From Prunella strophiata (taxonomy: Eukaryota; Chordata; Aves; Passeriformes; Prunellidae): DNA of 64,000 bases. Position numbers and translations under genes: made by a program. Of the stretch, positions 12,691 through 25,520 are shown piece after piece; the stretch's first letter is position 1, and every line of letters begins with the position of its first letter. The stretch lies in assembly GCA_036583965.1 (NCBI GenBank), contig JAZBQD010000019.1:22633085-22697084 (forward strand). Reading direction: 5' to 3'. The notes beneath the pieces were generated by a model that was given only the letters and a program-made list of their open reading frames with translations, did not search any database and was not told where the DNA came from.

Positions 12691-14768
12691 CACTGTATTA
12701 AAGAGAAAGCTCTCCACTGTGCCCTTCCCACCAAGAACCCTGTGCACATTGGCAGAGCACCTCAAAATACAAAGCAGCTCTCCCAAACCTGAGATGTCCC
12801 CTCACATCCTCCTCTCCTCTTCCTACTTCACACCTTTGAACCCCTTCTTTCATTCACTTCCTGTCAAATGGCTGCAGGAAGGTCCCTGCACAGAGGGCAG
12901 AGGAGACAGGGGAGCTACACAGCCATGATACATGTTAAGAACTAGACATAATGAGAACACATGAGCCCTTTCAGGCCTGTCACATGAATCTGTAAGAAGT
13001 GGGCAAGGTGAAAAATCAGCTGACCAGCTTCAAGGAGACTTCTTACTTCAACACAGGTGCCCTGCAGTTACACACAAGATGCCAGGCACTGACCTGGTGC
13101 TGGACACAACATCCTGAGAAAGATGTCACTAAATGTGTGCTAAAGGACTCCTTTCAGAGAGCAGCTGCTGTACATGCACAGCATCTTCACATCCTTCTGT
13201 CCTCATCTCTCTGTTTAGCAGTGGAAGTTCTTGTCTATGGCAGCCAGTTTCCTTCTCTGAAACCAACATTCTGACATGAAAAATAATGTTGTATAAGGTG
13301 GCCCACAGAAGGTGACGATGAAAGGGAGACAGAAGAGTTTATAAAAGAAGCTGCAACTAAATATTTAATAGACCAGCTATAGCTCAGTCACCACTAACCA
13401 GAGAATAAGGCTAGCTCTGAATACTCTGGTTATGTCAGGTTTTCTATGTCAGATCATGGAATAATCTTCTGCTTTGTTTTAATATTTTCAGTAAAAATAC
13501 CTCAAAACATTTCAAACAAATTAGAAAGCCAAATCTCAGACCCCAACATTAGACTTTACTTGCTTTCTAGGATGCTGTTTCTAAAAAAAAGGGCAAGAGG
13601 ATGCTTGCTAAGGTAACAGAAAGTCGGTATTTCAAAAAAATCACTGCAAAAAATTGAAATTCACCAGCTTTCTCAAAGCAAAAGGACCTTAGCAAGAGAA
13701 CTGTGACATATAGGGGTCTGAATGCTCTGCACGAAAGCCTTGCTGAGAAAATTTTCTCAGAGCTCAGAGGAGCTTCCTTGAGACAGCTTCAAGACTCACA
13801 CCACTGTGGAGTTCTACAATGGTCATGTGCTGAGGATGACGCCAGTTTTCAATGCAATTAACCTTCCCAGCCTAATGAAATGGGTCTATTGGCTGCAGTG
13901 GCAGCAAGGAGCCCCTTGACTCTGGCAGGCTCCTCAGGACAGGTTATCGAGGTTGCAGAGTGTTACTGCTCCTACTTCTATTTGCAGGCTGCAGCTAATT
14001 GATGCCAGACCTGAAAGGAGTAGGCAATGCCAGCCTCAGTGCTGTGCTCCAACATCATATTGATCCTTGGGAGCAGGGACTTGGGTCTGTGCCCATTGAT
14101 CTGCTGTGTCACAGGCAGTGTTCTTCCAGGAACATAGCCTGGGCAGCAGAGGTACACAACTGGGAGAAAGAGGAAAGTTCTCAGATGGGAAAGCAAATGG
14201 ACCCTTCTAGGGCTGACATTACCTTGTGACTTAGAAAGAAGCAGATCTGGGATGGAGCCTCAAGCTTTTGTGCTGCTTTTTTCTCCAGCTGGGAAAAGAC
14301 AGGCACAACAGCCCTGCAAGGGTGGGTGACAACTGCTATACTCTAAGGGATGACACTTAGGAGTCCCTTCCTTCCTTTCTAGCTGTTGAACTTTGACAAG
14401 TGGTGAGGACAGAAAAGGGGTGGGATGTCAGTCCTGGTGTTATGTGATATGGCCACAAACACACACTGCATGTGGAGGGAGGGAGGGAGAAATGGGTACC
14501 TTTGAGCCCTACATCAAGCCATCCTGCCAACACAGCCCATGGACATTTCAGTCTTGGACTTCCAGAGAACTACAAATGAGACTCACATTTACATGTGACT
14601 TTAAGACTGTCTATTGAAATTTACCCTGCAGTGCCCAGTCCACCATACTTCATTGATTTCAAACCTGCCACAGGGGTGTCACAAAACTTAAGCACTCAAA
14701 ATATTAGAATCTAAATAAAACCCTTAAAATTATTAAAATTGCATTAAACCCAGAAAATAATGCACACT

Positions 14769-14787
14769 AAAAAAAAAAAAAAAAAAA
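14769..14787 (+). repeat. Poly(A) run, 19 nt
   Basis: Uninterrupted A homopolymer; no recognisable retroelement body attached. Confidence 0.9.
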
Positions 14788-16045
14788 TTGCCTTCTGTGT
14801 TTGTTTCATGCTCTTAAGCTGTGATACCAAACTTACTTCTAATGCTGAGGGAAAAAAATTTTCATTAAGAAACAAAAAAATAATTATTTTCACACACCTT
14901 CCTCACTGTCTTTTACAAATTGTTGCTGTATTTTTTTTCAAATACCTGGTGTATGTTTTCAGTGTTCCAGTGTGAAAAATACATAGCAAGGATATATTCA
15001 GGACTTGGCTTCATGTCCTACATGAAACTCTAGTTCCATTAGAAAATAAAGAAAGGAAAGAAGAGCTGCCAACCAGCCGGCCTTAGGAGCTCTGAGATGT
15101 GTTGTCCATGTGCACCTTACACAGGGAGTTTTTCTTTGTGTGTAGACCTCATGGAACAGCATAAACCTCCCACAGCACCTCGATATTCAAAGGCAGAGGA
15201 AACAGTGCAGGAGACAGAACACATGTATGGAAATACATTTTGAAAAAAATTAATTATTGTTAACATCTTTAACAATGTAGGGCTACACACATTACTGTGA
15301 CATCCAGTAATATCTGCTTCACCTGCAGGTCAGTCTGGAGTCTACTGTTACACAAGATGACAATCTTGGGATAGGAATCATTGATTTCTTTAGAACTTTT
15401 GACTACAGGAAAGACAAGCTGAAGAAACCTAGACTTCTGCACAAGAAGGGACAACAGGAATTCTCATATCTGACATGTTCAGTGATGTCTCAGTTCTTAA
15501 AGAGCAATTTCCTCCCCTGTCATTACAGAAACAGTTTGTCACATTTTAGCGCCAGGTGAATATTTCAGGACAGCTAGAACTGAATCCAACATGTGGAAAA
15601 GGATCTCCTCCAATTCCAAACAAGCATCATACTCTCATTGCTGCACTTCAGGGCCAGTGATGTGTGGTCCCATTTTCCTGGGAAATTGAGGGTAGGCTGC
15701 TGAATAGCACCCTGTCACAAAAAGGTAAGTGCTGCCAAGGCAGCAGTCTCCAGACAGGTGAAGATGAAATGTTAATGTTTAAATCACAGCCATTAGGTGG
15801 GGAAGGAAGAACTAGGAAGTAACATTTCTGTTGTGGAGACCATTACACGTTGCTTGGGTCTGAACAGAGCCATGTGATTGCAGGGCACACCAGGCAAACA
15901 GATGGTGAACAGAGACTTGTTGAAGCCTCTCAGTACAGAGACTGCCAGTGTCAGCCATCCACAGGCTGCCCCCTCTGGTGCTGGTACCAAGGAAAGTTTC
16001 CTTATTAGAACATCCTTTTAAAAGTGCCTTTGGCCATGGGGGTCA

Positions 16046-16080
16046 AGTATCACCCTTTGATACAAGTAAAGGGTGATACT
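16046..16080. repeat. Perfect 13-bp hairpin, 9-nt loop
   Basis: AGTATCACCCTTT (16046-16058) is exactly complementary to AAAGGGTGATACT (16068-16080), with a 9-nt loop between. It could be a foldback remnant of a small inverted-repeat element or a local templated inversion. Confidence 0.8.
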
Positions 16081-17499
16081 GCAGAACTGCCCAGGAGATA
16101 AAGCTAAGTAGTAGCTTTGCCCTCCTTACTGACCTGAGAAGTAATTAAACCATCAATATTGGCTTCTTCAGGTTACAAAGCTTCCCAGAATAGCAGAGTA
16201 TATAGCAGAATATATCATTCACACTGGTAGAATTCAAACACTTCAACTCATCCAGTCTGGGGCAAAGCAACACTGCAGATTAGGGGGAGGCCTGGCTGAG
16301 GTGAGAGAAGTGAACCTTGAGTGGCTCCAACAGGCATCTGATGCAGTCTTGGGGAGCCAATTTCACTAGTGAGACAGAGACAATGAGAAGAAGATGAGGA
16401 GTGAAAGGGATGTAGAAGAGAAATTAACTCTGAAAACTCTAAAATCTGTCAGAAACAGAAAAATAAGTTCCAATAACTTTAAGTCAAAGGCAATCTGGAT
16501 CAGACTGAAGCAGATACACCTCAAAAGGAGAAAGCCAACAGGTAAGCAGGAGAAGCAAGAAAAAACATTTTGTCATTTATGACTTTGGCAGAGAGTATGA
16601 ATAGACACAGGACACAGACAGTGTGATACAGATGCTGCCAAGATTAAAAGGTCTCTGAAATTAGTGCTTACGCACACACTGCAACACTCAGAGATCTCCT
16701 CACCAAGGAGGATGTTTTTGCAGAAATAAAAAATGTGCTTACTTTGTGGGCTTCCAAGAGCGATGTATGTATTTCATTTATTGGTAGGGACATAATGCCT
16801 CAGAAAAAAAAAAAAATTCTTTTAAACAACAACAAAAACAACAACAAAAAAAAAATCTGCAAAAACTTTTTGACTTGCCCCAAAACTTCCATTATAAATA
16901 CATTTGAACAGTTTTTAGGATTTATTTTCCTTCATTATGTATGTTTGATTTTGCTTCAGTTATTTTAAGAGAAAAATAATTTTCACTCAGAACTGACAAC
17001 AACGCAAAGACATACTTTCACTTTAGCACAGCTAGGAAAAAAAAAAAAGTCTATTTTTTCAGGCTAAAATTTTAGCACTACCTTAAGGAAGTTAGGAAAA
17101 AAACCCAAAATGTTGTAGAGATAATCTCCACTCACTGGGAACATGAACCAGACAGCAGAAGAAAGTCCTGGGCAGGAGAAACATCCACTTGACTATCTGC
17201 AAGGAAAGGAAGGAAGGAAACAGGGAAAGGTTCCCTCTGCCAGGTCAGAAAGCATTAACTCCACACTCTGTGAGCACTGCAGGATTTGGGGAGCCTGTAC
17301 TGCCATCTTCAGGGATGCTCTCACCTTTCTGTGACCCAAAATCACAAATGAAGGAAAACAAAAAAGGGGAAATTTCCACAAAAAATAAGGAACAGAAAAA
17401 TGAGATATCAGCTCTGCTCTTTTACCTCTGGGATTGCTGGTTGCCTGGTCTTGACTAGCTCACTGAGAAACACAGAAATTAAAATTGGGAAAGCCAAAT

Positions 17500-17720
17500 A
17501 AATCCCACATAGACCACATGCATCCCCAGGCTGCACTAAAGCTAACTAATCATTGCTGTCTGATTTCTCTCTCCTCCTCTAATGCAGAGTGGGATTATTC
17601 ACTGAGCCTCGATGGCTGATGCTCAGTCGATGCTAACTAACCATCTCTCCTGCAAAGCAATTTCAAAGAGACAGAGTGAGAGACCCCGACCCTTCCCCAC
17701 AAGGGCTGAATTAAAATGAG
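17500..17720. promoter_or_regulatory. Candidate conserved non-coding element (intronic)
   Basis: Non-repetitive, with two copies of GCTAACTAA(T/C)CAT (near 17540 and 17630), CpGs in CCTCGATGG and CAGTCGATG, and GAGTTAATTG. The repeated GCTAACTAA core and spacing suggest a transcription factor cluster. Composition-based inference only. Confidence 0.36.
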
Positions 17721-19984
17721 TTAATTGTGTGCCTACAGGCTTCTCAAAGTCCTGTTTTGCAAGAACAAATCACAGGTATTCCAAAACCGCATGTATCTGT
17801 TACTCTTCCTCAGACAAAACCCTGAGATTTGAGATGCTGCGGGGGCATGCACTGCATAATAACAATGTTACATTGAAGAGGATAAACCCGATTCTCATTG
17901 TTTCTGACCTAGTGGACATGTGCCTACCTTGAATCTTTTTAAAGTGCCTTCTGATATGTGCATTTCTCCCTTTTTTCCCTTGCTACAACCCATTCCACAC
18001 TGTCGTAAATTCTTTGCCTCTTCTCTTACTTCTTACCTTGTTACACATTCCTTACATTTTTCAAATTGCTTTACAGGCTTCCAGCCACAGGGCCCTCATG
18101 GATCAAATATTACACAACGAAAACCAATCCACTAATATTGCATTTTGAAGCTGAAGATCATGTTGTTCCCTACTTACTATGCTAGGACAGGACTTTCTTT
18201 GACGGTCAAAATATTGACTGAATGAGCACTGTATTCTCCAGATCCCTCTTGTTCTCTGGCCTCACTATCCCCACACCCTCAGCAAATATGACTGCTTCAT
18301 CTTCTCAATTCATCTAAATGACAAAAGAAGAAATAACATTTTAATTCAAATTAATCACCAAGTATTTGCTCCTACTTAGGTCAGGATAATTGCTGAAGGT
18401 TACAGTATAAAACAGTATTATTGTATTTTATTAACATTAACAATCCATTTTCATATAAAGCTTTTGGCTTTGTACTTTATTTCACCTAGGTTACAGTTAG
18501 TACTTCACAAAATGGAAGAGTTCCTTTTCTATCTGCTCAGGTCACTGTAAAAAAAACACATTAGAAATTATGATTTACAGTGAATAAGAAGCAACATGCA
18601 GTATATTTCACCCACAAAGCTACTCATAATTGCATGCACATTAGGAGGCCATTTCACTCATCCCATCTTTGAAGCCTAAAACAGCAGCTCTTCTGCTGTG
18701 TACAGCCAGAGCTTTTGAAGCAAAAAAGAGAATTGTTTGTCCCATTAAATCTATAATGGAAAATAAGGAAAAAATGTAAGTGTCTGAGCTGAAATTTAAT
18801 CAGAACACTGGAATCCACCAAATAATCAATACTGCAATGCCAAGATGGTCACCAGGGACACAGGACAACCCTGATCCCAGGTTGAGGTGCCAGCTCTCAG
18901 AGCAAAGAATTTTTGGTCAGCAACACCAACTCTTGCCCTGCCTTCCACATTTGCTTGCTTGGCCCCTGCTCAGCTTTGCTAACCTACAAGAATACTCAGG
19001 ATCACAATTTAGCATAAGTGTGAACGAAAGAGGAAGGAAAAAGGAAATGGTTTACTCCTAACTGCAGAGACTCTTATTGAAAAAGTTGACTGAACAGAGT
19101 AGAAAATTGTCCATTTGCTGACAGATTATTTCAGTCATTTCACAAAATTTAATAGACAGTCATGTCTCCCATTGTCCTGGTTCTTTCTGTGATCCATCAC
19201 ATGCACTCAGCTTGGTCCATCTGTTTTGCTAGTTTCTCAAACATGCACTTGCCTTCCCCATGCTGTCCCTCACTTCACTCAACCAACTGCCTGACGTTGT
19301 CTTGCAGACCATGCCTGCAATGCCTCTCTCTACAAGACCTACATCTACTGAAAACACTGGCAGAAAGCAACTCACTGATGATGGGTGAGATGTGCAATGA
19401 AGAATTCGTGCCTTATCTTTCTGAAATCTGTACAATACATAAGCACACTCAGTATACAAAACTGGACAGATTGCTTTTCTTTCCCCCAACATAGGCCTGC
19501 TGCTGGTCTGAGGGAAAGAACAGAGCTGTCAAATCCTTCATCTTTGGAGCTTTCTGACCTTTACCTCTCTGCTGATCCCTTTCCTTTCCCTATTCACACC
19601 ACACTTCCCAGGGCAGTACCGTGTTTCACCACACCCCTAATACCGGGAGTGCTCCACAGCCTGGGCCCTGGGAAGAGGCAGTCCCTGCCTTGCCCTGGAG
19701 TGAACCTGCTGCTCTGTGCCTCTGAGGCTCTGGGACTGCTCCCACGAGGAGCTGTGGAGGCACAGGGGAGGTGTGTGTCACACTGGCTGCACAGAGTGCT
19801 GCAAGGGAGGCTATGAAAGGCAGACTGTAGGAAATAGCAGTGGCTACTGCAGGCCACCACAGGGGAGCATGAACAGAGCCAGCAGGAGACAGCTTATCCA
19901 TGCTGTGCTTTGGTCTATGCAGTAATTCCAGCCTCTCACTTTCATAAGTGCTAAATTCACACAAAAATGTTTTTTTTTAAAACC
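17721..19984. other. Intronic background
   Basis: Unique sequence with overlapping short open frames around 19160-19960 on both strands. None is recognisable, and the overlap on both strands argues for chance in a GC-richer patch. Confidence 0.55.
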
Positions 19985-20370
19985 CACCACAGGCGATTAA
20001 GCTGTGATCTAGATTAATTAGCTGCCATATTTCATTTTTAAAATCAGAACTGGCCTGTGCTGACACCAGGGAAACTTATAATATTTTCACTCGTACCTAA
20101 CTGCCTCTGATTTTTCACGCTGCCTAGAACTGAGTGGCTGCTCCCAGCCTCACCCATCCATGCCAGGCAAGTGCCTGCACCTACTGCAGGCACCCATCCA
20201 GGGTGCTGGGGTGAGGCTGGAGGACAGGGATCTCCTAATGAAAGTGCTGACCCTGGTGTAACCTGTGTGCCCCAAGTAGCATTGCTTCAGTGTTGAAAAC
20301 AAAAGATCGATGAATTGTATAATGTACTTTTACTGCTGCTAATTTTTCTGAGTGCTGCTGTTTTGTGTCT
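19985..20370. promoter_or_regulatory. Candidate conserved non-coding element (intronic)
   Basis: Contains GGCGATTAAGC, GATTAATTAGC and ATCGATGAATTG homeodomain/CUT-like motifs in unique sequence, with a GC-richer middle (20130-20230). Weaker than the 5.4-kb candidate. Confidence 0.28.
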
Positions 20371-23300
20371 CCTGGAGGCTAACAGGACCCTTTGGCCACA
20401 AAGCAATATTTACTCTATCCTGGCAGCTGGGCTGCTGGAGGCAAAAGATGCATCCTTGCTCCCCAGATGATAAGGAAATGTCAGAATGCATTGAAACATG
20501 CACTGAACATCATGAAAAAGACATATCTGATAGAGGCTCAGCACCACTGCATGCAAACATGGCTCAGCCCTAGCTCCTACTCCTGTGAAGTTCTTCCACT
20601 TTGCTCCTTTAAATCCTTCCAGAAAGCAGAACATAGGCAATACTGTTTAAGCAAGATCTTACAACTGACTTTTTCAAAACTAATTTTTCAGGTGGTAGAC
20701 TCTTGTCCAGCACTATATTACTCCCTGTTCATTAAAACTGTAGCTCCTCAGAACAAATGCTGTTCAACTGACCTCCACAAAGTACCTTTCAGCCCTCATG
20801 ACACTTTAAGTAAGTGTTTGCTCAAAAAGCCCAGCCCCAAATCTCCAACTCCTACTGGAATTCTCTCATGGATTTAACACGTTCACACTCCTGTTATGCT
20901 GTTTTATGTATACTACCTTTACTGAAGTCATCCTTACAGCACCTTCCTTAAGCCAAGGAGGTACTCTGAGACTCAGTTCAGTGAGAAGCATCTCCTGCAA
21001 CAGAGACAGAGCTTCACAGAAGATATCCTTGCTTGCTTTAGCACAGCTGGGGACACACAAGAGGTGAATGCATAAGGCACATAGGCAAGGCAGCAAATTG
21101 ATATACACCAAGAAGTAGAAGACAGCATGCTACTCTCCTTATGTTCATTGGCATATGAAGTATTTATATGAATAACAATGCAAAGTATTCCTCAAAACCA
21201 GGTAAAACACAGAACTTTCTATTCCTTCCCCATCTCTGTGTACAACTTCTAGAGCAAGCACTGCACAAGAGCTCCCTAAAGCTCTGTAAAGAGCTCCCAG
21301 AACAGGAACTACATAGCAATTCCATCAGCTCATGAACTTCTCAAGCAGAAAAGGTTTGCCATGTGCTGCTCTCTGTTCCCTCCATCCCACTCAGCAGAAA
21401 GGACTTCAGGTAAAAGTTGGGGAAAAGTGAAACCCTCTCTTGTACGACACTGCAAAAGCCAAAAGGTAAGCAACCCATAATCCTGCAACACAGCTTGAAG
21501 ACTTAAAACCATATTAATACCCAGCAGTGGCCAGTAGAACATACCAGAAAATTTTTTAGAACTGATTAGTGGTCCCTGGTTCTCTCATTTTCCAGCTCAC
21601 TGACTGAGCTTTTTCTCTGGGGGATATCCTGCAGTATCTCTATCCCCATGAAGAACATCAGTTAAGATTTTCCTTCTTCCACACCAAGTCAGTGCTTCTC
21701 TAATTTGCCCTAGCCCATGTGCAGAGCTCCACTCCCATCCCACCTCACAGCGATGTGTCATTCCTGCCTTTTCCACTGGAGCAGAAGTACAGCACAGGCC
21801 TCCTACCAGCTGCTAATGTGTATCTTTCTTTTCTAGTTGCAGGGGTGCTAAACACACTGCAGTAAATCTCCTCATCCCAAGGGAGCAGTTCTCTTTCTTC
21901 AGGCCCCATGATATTATACACAGCAGCTTTTCCTGATGTCAGAAGCTCCATTTCAATGCTCCTCTTCCCTCTGAAAGATCCTGCTGCTTTATGTCTGACT
22001 GCAGGGCAGCTTGCTCCCATCACCACCCAGCTTTCAGATTCCCCACCATGGGGGTAGGCTGTGCTTTCAGCCAGTGGCAGGGCCATGACAGGGCTATGAG
22101 GCAGAAGGGACCTGTGTGCTCATGTGAGCAAGTTTTCATGTGTCCCTCTTCCTCACCTCACAAGGATGCTGATCACTGCTTTACCTTGCAGCACAAAGAC
22201 AAAACAAGACAGTTGGCAAATGTGAAGGGAAGTCCATTTCCAGTGCAGCAGCCAAATGGTGCATACTGGATTAGAAAGCTGTGAGAGAAACAAAGCAGTA
22301 GTTTTGTAAGGTTTGACCCCAGTTTTTAAGCCAATTCTCATTCAATTTTAGCAACAGAAACCCGTGCATGTGCTAGCAGAATTTTTCTTCCTCCTCTGTG
22401 ATCTCTCTTTCTCCTAAAGCTGTTGTATTCAAATTCCATCTTTTTTGAAGTAATGGCTGTGTGCTTTCAGAGGACCTTCAGGAAAGGTAAATGAGAAAAG
22501 GTGTGTTTTTTCTGTTTTGTGTTTTCTACCACACCTCACACAAAAACCTTAGCCATAAGCCAAAATGCAGCCACAGTGACAGGACCTTGCTGTTGGCTTT
22601 TCAGCCACCATTTTTCTGTCCCAGTCTGACCTCGAGACTGGGCACAGGTTCTACCCTTGCTTGTCCTTCCCCCAGTGCACCATCTCCAATCAGACACAGC
22701 TCCAACAGTGTTCAGTGGAAGTATACTGTTTACAACCAAAATACTCAAGATCATTCTGAATGATCAACTCTCCTTCAGATCTCATGCAGAGCAGTAGAAT
22801 ACTGTCTGACATTGTGTCTTGCATTTCCTTGCAGCATCAGAGTTCTCAGGATACTACAGAATCAGATGGTACTAAACTTAGACTTCCTAACCACAGGGAG
22901 GTTTTGCTTAAGGCATGATTTGTTACATTTGCCTTCTTCTTTATCCTGATTTTATCTATTGCTATAAAGATGAGATTGCTACTCAGCTTGATGGCATTAT
23001 ATATATAGATAATTTAAAAGGAGCTTAAAACCAGAGCTGAGTCTCTGCTTCCCAGCCATCCTTTTGCAGTCTTCTTTCTCCTTTGCACAGGATATGGGTT
23101 TCATCCATATTCCATGGGTTTCATCCTCATAAATTTGACAAAGGGCATTCTCCTCTGGATTTTCTGGAATTCTCCACATGCTGGAATGCTTCTTTGGAAT
23201 CCTGCTTTACTTACTTCTGGTGTGTTTTTATCTGGATAATATTCTTTGCAACTTCAGCGAGTTCACACTTCACCTGCTCTCACACCTCATTTGGCATTTT

Positions 23301-24784
23301 GTCCTCTGTGCATTTTAGCAATGCATCAAACTGCTCCCCAATTACCACTGTGCTGCCTTCTCCAACATACTCCAAATTATTCCCAAAGGGGTGAAAGAAT
23401 ATTTCATGCATTAGAAGCATGAAACCTGAACTCTGAAAGAATCAGCCAGTGATCTGAGGCACTAATGGCACCTGGCAGAGTTTTATGGAAAGAATATTAC
23501 TTGTTTCTGCCACTCCCATACAAAGTTTTAGTTGATTCCTGCCCCCTCACTTCAATATGATTTTTTTACATGGCTTCCTTGTATTTCTTCTTCTACTGTG
23601 ATGTTGAACTGAATGGCCCAATATTAATGTTGTACCAATTTTACATTAGTGTAACCAATCTGATTTTCAGAGTTTCTTGTTATTTACAGTAGCAAAAATG
23701 ACAACAGATTCACATTCAAAGTACCTTGGAAGACAGCTTTAAAAAGAAAGTCCCCAAGCATGCTCAAAGGTTGTAGATGGCTTCTTCGTCTTGTGGTTTC
23801 TGCTTATCCAGTTTCCCATATAAATTCTCAACACCAGCCTCTTTCTTCAACAGCAGTGACAGCATTTCATGGTTGTTAGCTGCTCTTGGAAGATGAAGTA
23901 ACCTGATATAAATTACCTATTGCTGCAAGTGCAACAGAACCTGTTAGCACAGTAGTCACTTCTAGAAGGCTGCAAGTACTGACTACATTATTGCAGGCAG
24001 AACGTTTTCCATCATGGTAGAAGTAATTTTAATATGGCATTCTCCTCCAAGATTTTTCTCTATGGCTATTCAAGGTTTTTTCCCTGGTTCAGTAGCCCAC
24101 ATTATGAGTAGTGGACTACTTTCATGTCCTAACTCTCACATTGGTGATGTACAAAAGCTAGTGAGACCACTCACATGGCATTCTTCCAGAAGAAACCAGA
24201 GGCAATGAGGATTGAGAACAGCAGTCAAAGTAATGGCAACTGCCAAATGAATGGACTGTTCCTGGTTAAATCTTCATTTAATTGTTGCTCACTGCTATTC
24301 ATTTACCCTTTTAAGACAAGACTGGGGAACTGATAAACAAGATGATAAACCAGCTACTGAGTAAAAAAAAAAAAAAGATAGAAGATATCTAAAACAAATA
24401 CCTCTACATGTTCATCATATTGTGATGTGCATAAGCTATACTCTAAACTAGATGAGAAATTCCTGTATGTCCTCATGAGACATAATAGATGCTTTTGGTG
24501 AACCAATTGTAATTTTAAGACAACATACCTGTGATTCTTAGCTCAGGTTGCCAGAGCCCAACAATTCAGGTCTCAATGATCTCAATGACAGTTATATTCC
24601 CAAGGAACCAGGTAGGGGATACTTCCCTTCCACATAAATTTAGCCTAAAAGGATCTAAAATTTCTGTGTGTCATTTTGTCAGGAAGTGACTGACAAACTA
24701 GAAAGATTTTTGAGACACCATAAAATGATTGGGCAAACACAAGTAGGAGATGATAACCCTCAAAGGACACATGAGGCCATGAAC
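20371..24784. other. Intronic background
   Basis: Nothing coding or repetitive recognised beyond a poly(A) run (24363-24376) and a small ATGGGTTTCATCC duplication near 23093-23126. Confidence 0.6.
24363..24376 (+). repeat. Poly(A) run, 14 nt
   Basis: Uninterrupted A homopolymer about 400 bp before the CR1 fragment; not evidently part of it, because CR1 ends in octamers rather than poly(A). Confidence 0.85.
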
Positions 24785-25021
24785 TGAAAGACAGTAGGGT
24801 CTTTCTGAACATAAGCCAACACTTTGTGACTGCTGTGGGTCACCAAGCACTTTCACAGTTTGCTCAGATTGGTTGTGGTGTCCCCTATCTTGGGAGACAT
24901 TCAAGAGCAGTCTGGACCTCGTCCTGAGCAACTAACCCTAGATGGTCCTGCTTGAGCACAGGGTTGGACCAGATGACCTCCAAAGGTCCCTTCCAACCTC
25001 TGCAGTTCTGTGATTCTGTGA
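24785..25021 (+). mobile_element. CR1 LINE, truncated 3' end
   Basis: The stretch ends with the avian CR1 3' terminus: GGTTGGACCAGATGACCTCC, then AGGTCCCTTCCAACCTCTGC, then two copies of the ATTCTGTG-type octamer (25008-25021). Upstream text such as GGAGACATTCAAGAGCAG also aligns with CR1. Only the 3' untranslated part and tail remain, so this is a 5'-truncated, inactive copy. The left boundary is approximate; divergence makes it hard to place by eye. Confidence 0.9.
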
Positions 25022-25389
25022 GAAAGCAAGAGTTAGCTCCAGTTTGGAAAAAGTGTACATAAACACAAATTATGCAGTCATGAAGATTAATGTATTTCTC
25101 AAAATCTGTGTGAAACTCATATGCAAAACACTAAGGTTTCTCTTTCCCCATCAAGCTTCCTTACCATGAGATCTTCATAGACTGAGGAATTGCCCTTCAG
25201 GCATCCAAACTTGTAAGATGCTGAAGGGAGTGCACAGCAGGGATGACAGAGAGTCTCCCTGAAGACTCCATCAGGTCCATGAACATGGAAATGCTCTCTT
25301 AATGCAGTACTGAGAGCCAAGATGCCCAGGAGAAACCCGCGTTACTTTTAGAGGAGGACAAAGTAATGTGACCACTTTCAAAGATGTGG

Positions 25390-25520
25390 CCCGTGAAGAC
25401 AAAGGTGCGAGGGCTGCCCTGCGGGCCGGCCCCAGCCCCTGCGCAGCCGGCGCACTGTCAGCGGAGCCCTGCAGATGGCTGCAGAGCTCTTCCCGCTCCT
25501 ACCTGCGCCACGGCAATGGG
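25390..25520. promoter_or_regulatory. Small CpG-rich patch: possible intragenic promoter or alternative exon
   Basis: About 130 bp with clustered CpGs (GCGGGCCGGCC, GCGCAGCCGGCGC, TCAGCGGAG, TGCGCCACGG), clearly distinct from its flanks. On the minus strand a good donor-like CAG|GTAGGAG occurs, with the exon side ending at 25503. An alternative ESRRB 5' exon is possible, but nothing proves transcription, and a GC-rich conserved element is equally plausible. Starts about 370 bp right of the CR1 fragment. Confidence 0.3.

Larger units (their letters stand above)
12691..17499. other. Intronic background
   Basis: Holds the poly(A) run at 14769-14787 and the hairpin at 16046-16080; A-rich low-complexity near 16802-16857 and 17036-17048. 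Otherwise unique sequence with no supported gene. Confidence 0.6.

Noticed and set aside
15967..15984. Possible CTCF site (minus strand CACCAGAGGGGGCAG)
   Set aside because: Two extra Gs put the conserved core out of register; mismatches fall at key positions.
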